64,000 nt of DNA from Datura wrightii (taxonomy: Eukaryota > Streptophyta > Magnoliopsida > Solanales > Solanaceae): positions 127,791,501 through 127,855,500 of the forward strand of contig JASDFA010000010.1 of assembly GCA_035772735.1 (NCBI GenBank), read 5' to 3'. The position numbers were made by a program, and so were the translations under genes. The stretch's first letter is position 1, and each line of letters starts with the position of its first letter. Positions 56,678-64,000 of the stretch are shown piece by piece. The notes under the pieces were generated by a model, which was given only the letters and a program-made list of their open reading frames with translations, was not told where the DNA came from and ran no database searches.

Positions 56678-57110
56678 CTAAATAGCGTTACCCGGGTGGT
56701 AAAGGACACTCATATTATAGTCCTTTAGCAACTCCAACCACCTCCTTTGTTGAAGATTGAGATCTTTCTGCGTGAACACATATTGCAAGCTCTTGTGATC
56801 CATAAATACATCCACGTGGACCCTATACAAGTAATGTCGCAATATCTTCAACGCAAACACCACTGTGGCCAATTCAAGATCATGAGTCGGTTAGTTCTTT
56901 TCATAAACTTTCAACTATCTTGAGGCATATGTTCTCACTTTCCAATGTTGCATCAACACACACCCGAGTCCAACTCGCGAAGCATCACAATACACTATAA
57001 AGCCATTCGTACCCTCGAGTAGAGTCAACACTAATGCTGAAGTGAGTCGACTCTTCAACTCTTGGAAGCTTTTCTTGCAAGCCTCCGACCATTGAAACTT
57101 CACCTACTTC
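56678..57110 (-). pseudogene. Element H RNase H domain (broken)
   Basis: 57103-56915 reads MKFQWSEACKKSFQELKSRL, TNGFIVYCDASRVGLGCVLM, then a stop. The strand with the Glu is worn (near 56880-56910). 56872-56678 reads VVFALKILRHYLYRVHVDVF, MDHKSLQYVFTQKDLNLQQR, ending YNMSVLYHPGNAI. The usual F-T-D-H is F-M-D-H with Asp kept. Two stops and one phase change. Confidence 0.83.
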
Positions 57111-57675
57111 TGAGTCAACCTAGTCAATGGTGCGGCAATAGATAAAAACCCTCCATGAATCTCCGATAGTAACCCGCTAAGCCTTAAAAGCTCCTGATAT
57201 CCGATGGGTTCACCGGTTTGGGCCAGTTCTTTACCGCCTTGTTCTTCTGAGAGTCTACCTTTATGCCCTCACCTATTACCACATGGCCTAGAAACGCCAC
57301 TGAGTCCAACCAAAATTCACATTTGCTGAATTTCGCATACAATTGACGATTCTTGAGGGTCTGAAGCACTATTCTTAAGTGAGCGGTATGCTCTTCCTCG
57401 ATCCGAGAGTATATAAGGATGTCATCAATGAACACAATCACGAACATATCCAGATATGCCTTGAACACCCTGTTCATTAGATCCATAAAAGTTGCAGGGG
57501 AATTGGTTAGTCCAAAAGACATAACAACAAATTCATAGTGACCATACCGAGTCCTGAATGCGGTTTTCGGGATGTCACTCCCAAACCCTGAGCTGGTGAT
57601 ACCTGGATTTGAAATCAATCTTGGAGAAACACTTGCCACCCTGAAGCTGGTCAAACAAATCATCGATCCTGGGTA
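57110..57675 (-). pseudogene. Element H reverse transcriptase, C-terminal part (active-site box intact)
   Basis: To the left of element I the minus strand reads PRIDDLFDQLQGGKCFSKID, then a frame slip near 57590, and an open run TAFRTRYGHYEFVVMSFGLT, ATFMDLMNRVFKAYLDMFVI, VFIDDILIYSRIEEEHTAHL and KFSKCEFWLDSVAFLGHVVI, ending NPSDIRSF. The F-I-D-D box is unaltered here, unlike A, C and E. A nominal start farther right (57804) lies inside the LTR of I and is not real. Confidence 0.87.
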
Positions 57676-57680
57676 AAGGG

Positions 57681-59015
57681 TGTTTGGTGTTTTGGTTGGG
57701 TATAACACTACACGCAAGTGCACATGGTCGAACAAGTAGTAAAGTGGCTCAAGTAAGCCAAGTATCGATCCCACAGGGACTGGGATAAGGTAACAATTAA
57801 TCAAGTGTTACTATATTTTCAATTTAACAATGAAGACAGCAATGTAACCAAGAGTTGATATTTTTGGATTTCTAATTTTTATGCTAAGTCTACCAAGATT
57901 ATATAATTTGAGTATGAACTATGAATGTGAGCATGCTGAGGTTAATTGAACATGTAAAGAAATTAATTATCGATATAATTTGGTTAACCTTTCCTCCGGT
58001 TGCTAGTCAAGAACTAATGCCAATGGATTAAAACTCTCGTATTTAACCAACTTAAGTATCATGAACCTTCCACCTACATTTTTGTGATTAAACGAAAATT
58101 CATGTTCTAGCCATACAAACCTGGTTCCTAAATTGACTAATACGACTTTCAGGTATATTTCTATCCTGAAGGTAAATCAATTCTCAATTTTCCCAAACTA
58201 AGAAAGGATCATATCCTATTAATTCACAACTTTCCAATTTCTTGCTCTCTCGAGTGAAATCGGACTTTTTGGATATACATTAACGTAGGCCACACATTAA
58301 TGCAGTAAGAAAAAGAATCAATAGAACAACCATGGAATAAAAGATGAAAAACCAAAGAATCAATAATCACATTTCATTACAAGTGTTCTTAACCTCAGCA
58401 AGAAGAGGAATTAGCCACTCATTTGTGGATTAAACATCGTTAAATGAGTGTTAAACATACAAGCAATTGAATTAAAGAAGAAGGAGATAGAGAAAAAACC
58501 CTGATAATTTTGTCCCCTCAACTGCCTGTAACCCACGTTCTTGCTCCACCAAGTTAGAATATTAAAAATGAACCTAAGTGTTCTATTTATACTGGTGGGA
58601 ATTTTTCCCGGAATAACAAGCAATGTGTCACGGAGTGTATCGCGGATCACTGCCTCCGTGACACGTTGTGTATCGCGAAGCACTGCCTCCGTGACACGTT
58701 GTGTATCGCGGAGCACTGCCTCCGTGACAAGGTGTGTATCGCGGAGCACTGCCTCCGTGACACGTTGCTCTTCCACCACAGGCCAAATTTTGCATTTTTT
58801 CCTTGTTGACATCCGAGTCCAACCCCAATCTCTCCCAACACGCATTTTAGCTTCCCAAAATTATATTTCACCTGCAAAACAACGCTAATCATGTTGGTTA
58901 GTATAAATTCACATTTTATTATCAATCACATGAGAATGTATAAACATTGACAGATAAACAAGGCTAAAATGACACCTTTGAGTATCACTTGGGCATATAA
59001 ATTTACCCAAGATCA
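57681..59015 (-). repeat. Element I 3' LTR (left copy)
   Basis: 1335 bp. The first 110 bp differ from the right copy at four positions. Holds the block GATCCCACAGGGACT near 57768, TATA box (minus strand) at 58584-58591, and the four 33-bp repeats at 58635-58766. Confidence 0.93.
58635..58766 (-). repeat. Four 33-bp tandem repeats in the left LTR of I
   Basis: Units start at 58635, 58668, 58701 and 58734. Each contains GTGTATCGCGGAGCACTGCC followed by TCCGTGACACGTT. They begin about 45 bp upstream of the TATA box on the minus strand. As 33 is divisible by three, all frames stay open through them, giving false ORFs on both strands. Confidence 0.92.
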
Positions 59016-60881
59016 CTTACCCCACACTTAAAGTCTTGTTCGTCCTCGAACAAACCTTTTACATCTCATGCACATGAAGACTTACACATAGCTAATTTTA
59101 GCAAGACAATTCAAGCTACAGCTACAATGACTGTTTAAGATAGCAAGCTAAAAATAGAGCATGCACGATCTAATCATTGAAATGGAATACAATTATGTTA
59201 AGACTTCCTAACCTCAAGAATTGACTCTCTATCTTAGCAAACTCATGCAAATAAACTGATCAAGAAATCCAACATGAATTATATCCTTCATTAAACATGT
59301 GCCCTCACAACAAGAGAGTTACCCCTTTTCACATGCAACTTTTTTAAATCACAACATGTATGGGTAAATGAATAGAATTACGCTCACTCTCACAAAGAAT
59401 TCACATGCATCATGTAATGACCCATAAGCTTGCCCTTAGTGTTTTACTCCACTAATTTAAGGATGTTTGAATGTAAGATCAAGTAGGACTTAATGGGTTG
59501 TAATGTAAGCTAAGGGACGGGTAGGTACTATTCTGGCCAGTAATAGTGACTATCTTCCCCCAAACGCTTTTAATAACTTCAACCTTCATTAAGGATATCT
59601 CTTCCCTTACTTCACCCTCATTCTTTTCAATCCTGAATTTTCTCTTCTTGTTCCCATTTCTTTAAGCACACTCAGCTTAGTAGTAAGGAGTACTTAAGCA
59701 AAAATTTTTTTCATTCATTTATTTTCTTACTCCCTACTAATAATCAACCATTATTACACAACTTTCACAACTTCTACTTTTTCACGCTTCTCACTCCCTC
59801 ATTCTTTGGAATTTTTTTCACTTAAGCGCTTAGGAGTTTTGGATCAAATTCAAGGCTAATGAAAGAAAAAGGATTAAGCTTATGTTGTAGCTATCAAAGA
59901 ATAGGCTCAAGGATCAATGGGGCTAACTAGGATTAAATATTCAAGGTAGGTAAAGTGAGGGATAACATTTATGTTCATTCAAAGAAATGCCTAAATCATC
60001 TCCTACAATTCACATCCTTCATTTCATTTTATATACACACCAGGAAAGTTCTAGACATTCCACAATAGCATGGAATATTCGAAAAACTTACACTCACAGC
60101 ACATGCTCAATTCAAGACACATTCCGCAGACTCTTAACTCGGCTAATCACAAGAATTCAAAATTAAGCTTCAATCATATCAAGTCAAATTCAAGAGCCTA
60201 GGTGTCTCAAACATAGGTATACCACTTGCATGCTTCAACACTAAACATACTTGCATCTCACAATCATTTATAGCACATAACAAGAATATCAAGCCATCAA
60301 TTAGCTACAGGTTCAAAAACCAACCTACTGACTAATTTTCCTCAAGACGGTCGTCATCCATCCATCGTTGGAAATAGTCTCTAACTATGACTAAAAACAT
60401 TATATACAGACAAAGAAAAATTTTTATTTTCGGTTCAAAGACCCCCCATCGGAAAAGAACCGAAAAGAAAAACCAACGGGTGATGAAGTCATGCTTGACT
60501 CACAAAAAAAAAATTTTTTTTTTCAAATATTTCTAACAAGCATTACATTCACCAAAAATCGTTAAGCACAAAAATTTAAAAATTTTCCTCACCCCACGCT
60601 TGAATAATGCTATGTCCGCATAGCATCAACTTAACATTTAAAGAGGGTGAGAAATACTCCCTGAGGCCTTTAGGCTTAGCTAACAGCATGCCTTTCTTCA
60701 ACTTTGCACAAGTGGGTGTTCGACCCCACACTTTTTATCTTCCATGCTTGTTAGCTTCCTCCTCCACGGGTACTCAGACTTCCCCTCCATCTGTGCTTAA
60801 CTTTCCACCAAAACAACACAAGATGAAAAATAAATAAAATAAACTTAAATGCAAGAAATTAAAATGGTACCCATGGTACCC
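59016..60881 (-). other. Element I 3' noncoding tail with PPT
   Basis: The minus strand at the LTR border reads AAGTGTGGGGTAAG (PPT, 59016-59030), preceded by TTCGAGGACGAA (59050-59039). The tail is noncoding. Blocks CTCTCACAAAGAATTCACAT (about 59390), AAGCTTGCCCTTAG (about 59428) and TTGTAATGTAAGCTAAGGGA (about 59498) follow the same order as in the tail of B (7620-7760), so the two tails are homologous. No gene seen. Confidence 0.72.
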
Positions 60882-60926
60882 TTGGGTTGCCTCCCATGCA
60901 GCGCCTAATTTTTCGTCGCGGCACGA
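60882..60926 (-). other. Conserved post-pol block in element I
   Basis: The minus strand reads GCCGCGACGAAAAATTAGGC then GCTGCATGGGAGGCAACCC, starting 12 bp after the ORF stop. It is the block found after integrase in B (8857-8884) and C (42099-42138), here attached to an ORF that is not pol. Confidence 0.68.
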
Positions 60927-60937
60927 CGTGTCCAGTT

Positions 60938-61885
60938 TCACCGCTTTTTCCTCCACCTTGAGGATATGAATCTCACCCCTAATTTGTTCTCTAATTTCAT
61001 CTTATGCTCCAGGGGTGGTGGTGAAAAATTGTAAGGACCAAGCAGTAGATGTTGCCTTTTGAACTTATTGGCCCTTAAGTAAGCGAAGTCATTTTGTCTC
61101 TCCGAGTTAGAAAATTTCAAAATATACGGGGCTTGGTCCTCCTCTAGACATTTCTCTATAAGCTTGGAAGACTCTATTTCTATGTTTTCAACCAAACTTA
61201 ATGTCGAAAAATGCTTCGAGTGTGGTCCAATAAACCTCAACTCTGAAAATTCATTGTGCTTGACCTCATTACTTGTATACACCTTCTTAGCATCGACATC
61301 TATCTCTCCATTAATGTCAAATGGGGGATACTCTATCTCTTCTTCCATGAATGGATTTTCCATAAGTGTGAGCCCATCACGGTGACACTCAAGCGATTCT
61401 AATTGTTGGGCTTCATCCAAAAATTCACCCTTGTCTTCCTCTTGTAGTTCCTCTTGAATATCGACTAAAACTGTCACCTGCAATTTATCACAAGCTTCAG
61501 CCTCAGCAATCATCTCCGTGAGTTTGACGCTCATCCTTTCTAGAGCCTCTGCATTCTCTTCTTGCTGAATTCTCAATACTGCCATCGACTCCTTCATTGC
61601 TTCTGATTGCTCCAGGAGTTGTTTCAGCATGTCTTCTATTTGAGCTTGGCGTCCCAAGTCCTCGTTTTCAGCATGCCTATATTCAGAAAAAACAACAGAA
61701 GGATCATAGTAGGGGCTTGGGGGAGGGGAATATGCATTCGGACAACCATCCCAATGGCCATCTTGACCACCACATATATTGCACGTGTTACAGTGTTGCC
61801 ACGAGTGGTGTCCTCCGCAATTAAGACAAGATTCGCCAAAATATGAGTATCCACCATTTAAACCATTTGTATTCCACGATGTCAT
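60938..61885 (-). CDS. Element I ORF: gag-like zinc knuckles and coiled coil joined to an unknown domain
   Basis: Intact frame of 315 residues if begun at the ATG 61885 (MTSWNTNGLNGGYSYFGES); the open frame extends 30 codons further up, but that part is a poor Ile/Leu/Phe stretch close to the PBS. Residues about 20-33 form a C-x2-C-x3-H-x4-C cluster (CLNCGGHHSWQHC) and the next a second one (CNICGGQDGHWDGC). A Pro-rich link (SPPPSPYYDPS) follows, then a predicted coiled coil, IEDMLKQLLEQSEAMKESMA and on to LTEMI. The IEDMLK motif after a knuckle is also in C gag, so this half looks like the nucleocapsid end of an Athila gag. From about residue 130 the chain is very acidic, and the last 110 residues, ending GVRFISSRWRKKR, resemble nothing I know. 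It may bind element RNA. Expression is unproven. Confidence 0.75.
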   Translation of the reverse strand: MTSWNTNGLNGGYSYFGESCLNCGGHHSWQHCNTCNICGGQDGHWDGCPNAYSPPPSPYYDPSVVFSEYRHAENEDLGRQAQIEDMLKQLLEQSEAMKESMAVLRIQQEENAEALERMSVKLTEMIAEAEACDKLQVTVLVDIQEELQEEDKGEFLDEAQQLESLECHRDGLTLMENPFMEEEIEYPPFDINGEIDVDAKKVYTSNEVKHNEFSELRFIGPHSKHFSTLSLVENIEIESSKLIEKCLEEDQAPYILKFSNSERQNDFAYLRANKFKRQHLLLGPYNFSPPPLEHKMKLENKLGVRFISSRWRKKR

Positions 61886-62001
61886 GTCAATAAGGGTATC
61901 CGAAAAAAAAAGAATTAAAACAAACACTAAGACCAAGTTGTTAACACTAAGAAAAAAAATATAGAAAATTAACACTTAAGAAAAATTCACCAATTGCCAA
62001 T

Positions 62002-62018
62002 CCCCAGCAACGGCGCCA
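62002..62018 (-). other. Primer binding site of element I
   Basis: The minus strand TGGCGCCGTTGCTGGGG lies six bases (AGTTTT) after the LTR end, the same spacer and nearly the same site as in C. Asp-tRNA type. The 116 bp from here to the ORF start are leader. Confidence 0.85.
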
Positions 62019-62024
62019 AAAACT

Positions 62025-63359
62025 TGTTTGGTGTTTTGGTTGGGTATAAAACTACATGCAAGTGCACGTGGTCGAACAAGTAGTAAAGTGGCTCAAGTAA
62101 GCCAAGTATCGATCCCATAGGGACTGGGATAAGGTAACAATTAATTAAGTGTTACTATATTTTCAGTTTAACAATGAAGACAGCAATGTAACTAAGAGTT
62201 GATATTTTTGGATTTCTAATTTTTATGCTAAGTCTACCAAGATTATATAATTTGAGTCTGAACTATGAATGTGAGCATGCTGAGGTTAATTGAACATGTA
62301 AAGAAATTAATTATCGATATAACTTGGTTAACCTTTCCTCCGGTTGCTAGTCAAGAACTAATGCCAATGGATTAAAACTCTCGTATTTAACCCAACTTAA
62401 GAATCATGAACCGTCCACCTACATTTCTGTGATTAAACGAAAATTCATGTTCTAGCCATACAAACCTGGTTCCTAAATTGACTAATATGACTTTCAAGTA
62501 TATTTCTATCCTGAAGGTAAATCAATTCTCAATTTTCCCAAACTAAGAAATGATCATATCCTATTAATTCACAACTTTCCAATTTCTTGCTCTCTCGAGT
62601 GAAACCACACTTTTTGGATATACATTAATGTAGGCCACACATTAATGCAGTAAGAACAAGAATCAATAGAACAACCGTGGAAGAAAAGATGAAAAAGCAA
62701 AGAATCAATAATCACATTTCATTACAAGTGTTCTTAACCTCAGCAAGAAGAGGAATTAGCCACTCATTTGTGGATTAAACATCGTTAAATGAGTGTTAAA
62801 CATACAAGCAATTGAATTAAAGAAGAAGGAGATAGAGAAAAAACCCTGATAATTTTGTCCCCTCAACTGCCTGTAACCCACATTCTTTCTCCACCAAGTC
62901 AGAATATTAAAAATGAACCTAAGTGTTCTATTTATACTGGTGGGAATTTTTCCCGGAATAACAGCAACGTGTCACAGAGTGTATCGCGGATCACTGCCTC
63001 CGTGACACGTTGTGTATCGCGGAGCACTGCCTCCGTGACACGTTGTGTATCGCGGAGCACTGCCTCCGTGACACGGTGTGTATCGCGGAGCACTGCCTCC
63101 GTGACACGTTGCTCTTCCACCACAGGCCAATTTTTGCATTTTTTCCTTGTTGACATCCAAGTCCAACCCCAATGTCTCCCAACACGCATTTTAGCTTCCC
63201 AAAATTATATTTCACCTGCAAAACAACGCTAATCATGTTGGTTAGTATAAATTCACATTTTATTATCAATCACATGAGAATGTATAAACATTGATAGATA
63301 AACAAGGATAAAATGACACCTTTGAGTATCACTTGGGCATATAAATTTGCCCAAGATCA
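62025..63359 (-). repeat. Element I 5' LTR (right copy)
   Basis: 1335 bp. It drives the element, since I is on the minus strand. TATA box at 62929-62936, four 33-bp repeats at 62979-63110, U5 end shared with C (GAGCCACTTTACTACTTG, GTGCACTTGC on the minus strand). Confidence 0.93.
62929..63110 (-). promoter_or_regulatory. Promoter region in the 5' LTR of I: TATA box and repeated CTCCGTGACAC units
   Basis: On the minus strand four 33-bp units (63110-62979), each with the CTCCGTG/CGGAG words, stand upstream of TATAAATA (62936-62929) in the context GTATAAATAGAACACTTAG. This core is identical to that of the C LTR. Repeated short units just upstream of a TATA box are a common form of LTR enhancer; the function here is inferred. 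Confidence 0.62.
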
Positions 63360-63364
63360 AAGGG

Positions 63365-63792
63365 TACCTGTTCTTGATGGTCACCTTGTTCAACTGCTGA
63401 TAGTCAATACACATGCGAAGGAAACCGTCCTTCTTTCGAACAAATAATACTGATGCACCCCATGGAGACTTACTCAACCTTATAAGGCCCTTATCTAGAA
63501 GGTCCTTCAACTGATCCTTCAACTCCTTTATCTTAGCTGGAGTCATTCTGTAAGGTGGAATAGATATAGGCTGCATGTCGGGAGGAAGATCTATACTGAA
63601 ATCAATCTCCCACTCGGGAAGGACACCTGGAAAATAATTAGGAAAGACCTCTGGATACTCACGTACTATTAGTATGGACGGGATAGTCGGGGTTTCAAAC
63701 TCCACGTCCTTAACCCTAACTAGATGGTACACGCAACCCTTAGAAATCATCCTCCCGGCCTTAAGGTAGGAAATAAATCGACCTATAGGCAC
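63365..63792 (-). pseudogene. Element H RT N-terminal part, continuing from protease
   Basis: Open for 63792-63253 on the minus strand, of which 63792-63365 belongs to H: GRFISYLKAGRMISKGCVYH, LVRVKDVEFETPTIPS, LPEWEIDFSIDLPPDMQPIS, PPYRMTPAKIKELKDQLKDL, SPWGASVLFVRKKDGFLRMC, IDYQQLNKVTIKNRYPL, cut at the AAGGG target by I. It joins PRIDDLFDQL at 57675. The last residues of the open frame lie in the LTR of I and are not part of the gene. Confidence 0.88.
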
Positions 63793-64000
63793 AACTGAAC
63801 TACCCTCCCATTCTACGATAGGCTCTCCCGAAAATCTGAATTCTTCTAACCGGGTCCTACAATTAACAGAAGCATAGCATGCAAATAGCTAATCCATGCC
63901 GAGAATAACATCAAAATCGGTCATGGCTAACTCTATCAAGTGTGCTGAGGTGACCTTATGAAGAGCAATCTCTATATACTCGTCTAGGTATAACTGAGTC
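63793..64000 (-). pseudogene. Element H aspartic protease, C-terminal part
   Basis: The minus strand from the window edge reads DSVIPRRVYRDCSS with a frame slip, then VTSAHLIELAMTDFDVILGM, a TAG where Trp is usual, LFACYASVNCRTRL and FRFSGEPIVEWEGSSVV. DFDVILGMD is the second signature of the retropepsin fold, as in E (DFDAIMGMDW). The active-site Asp region is beyond the window. Confidence 0.8.

Larger units (their letters stand above)
57681..63359 (-). mobile_element. Element I: non-autonomous Athila-related retrotransposon with one intact chimeric ORF
   Basis: Minus-strand element of 5679 bp. LTRs of 1335 bp each (57681-59015 and 62025-63359), TGTTTGGTG...AAGATCA, with a perfect target duplication AAGGG (57676-57680 and 63360-63364) in the RT of H. 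PBS TGGCGCCGTTGCTGGGG at 62018-62002, PPT before 59015. The interior carries only one ORF (61885-60938) and a noncoding tail. No RT or integrase is present. Promoter core, U5, PBS and PPT are of the same kind as element C, and the tail matches B, so an Athila-type element would have to supply the enzymes. The LTR copies are equal in length and visibly very similar, so insertion is probably recent. Confidence 0.92.
53272..64000 (-). mobile_element. Element H: Tekay/Del-type retrotransposon, split by element I, runs out of the window
   Basis: Minus-strand element with its 3' LTR at 53272-54924, then PPT, chromodomain, integrase, RNase H and RT (55195-57680). After the insertion of I come the RT N-terminus and protease (63365-64000). 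Gag and 5' LTR lie to the right of the window. It belongs to the same broad group as A (similar LTR ends TGT(A/T)AT(A)CCCC and GGGTCGTGACA, similar chromodomain) but is clearly a different copy in better condition. Confidence 0.88.

Noticed and set aside
57676..57804. Start of the H RT frame at 57804
   Set aside because: The upstream 40 codons fall inside the LTR of I beyond the target duplication; the real RT continues at 63365.
58541..58925. Open frames on both strands over the 33-bp repeats of I (also 62855-63269), giving repeated Ser-Arg-Ser-Thr-Ala units
   Set aside because: 33 is a multiple of three, so every frame stays open; they lie in U3 upstream of the TATA box and exist on both strands at once.

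Overview
The window is plant nuclear DNA made almost entirely of LTR retrotransposons nested inside one another. I see no intact host gene, no rRNA or tRNA gene and no bacterial-type signal. Chromodomain-bearing Ty3/gypsy elements of Tekay/Del type, Athila-type elements, a Tat/Ogre-type gag and a plant LINE fragment all point to a large, repeat-rich eudicot genome. The LTR styles fit Solanaceae, but I cannot prove the family from the sequence.

Main nest, oldest to youngest. G is a + strand Athila-type RT fragment (51083-51300). It is broken by F, a minus-strand Athila-type element (gag 49639-50121, LTR 50242-51076). F gag is broken by A, a + strand Tekay-type element (1-5672 plus 49016-49638). 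The 3' LTR of A is broken by B, a minus-strand Athila-type element (5673-49010, perfect 5-bp duplication GTGGT). The RT of B is broken by C, a + strand Athila-type element (11086-46315). The gag of C is broken by D, a minus-strand element with about 4.5-kb LTRs, one gag gene and no pol (13296-37255, perfect duplication TCAGA). An LTR of D is broken by E, a + strand Tekay-type element (17300-25982). Strand alternates at each of the seven levels.

Right-hand block. After F and G come a LINE RT fragment (about 51410-51950), a remnant of a D-like LTR, an AT-rich stretch with TA/TG microsatellites (to 53271), and H, a minus-strand Tekay-type element (53272 to beyond 64000). The RT of H is split by I (57681-63359, perfect duplication AAGGG). 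I is a 5.7-kb element with two 1335-bp LTRs and one intact 315-codon ORF. That ORF joins a gag-like zinc-knuckle and coiled-coil part to a C-terminal half I do not recognise.

Function. All pol genes are broken. A, C and E have altered residues in the RT active-site motif; A, C and H have a change at or beside the second catalytic Asp of integrase. The most interesting items are: (1) I, which shares promoter core, U5, PBS, PPT region and post-pol block with Athila-type elements but carries its own chimeric ORF; (2) D, a gag-only element with LTRs nearly as long as its interior; (3) palindromic CTCCGTG/CACGGAG words just upstream of the TATA box in three unrelated elements (C, E, I), and ACGACTCGT-like words in the LTRs of A, B and H; (4) a small GAGGAC hairpin upstream of the PPT in both Tekay-type and Athila-type elements.
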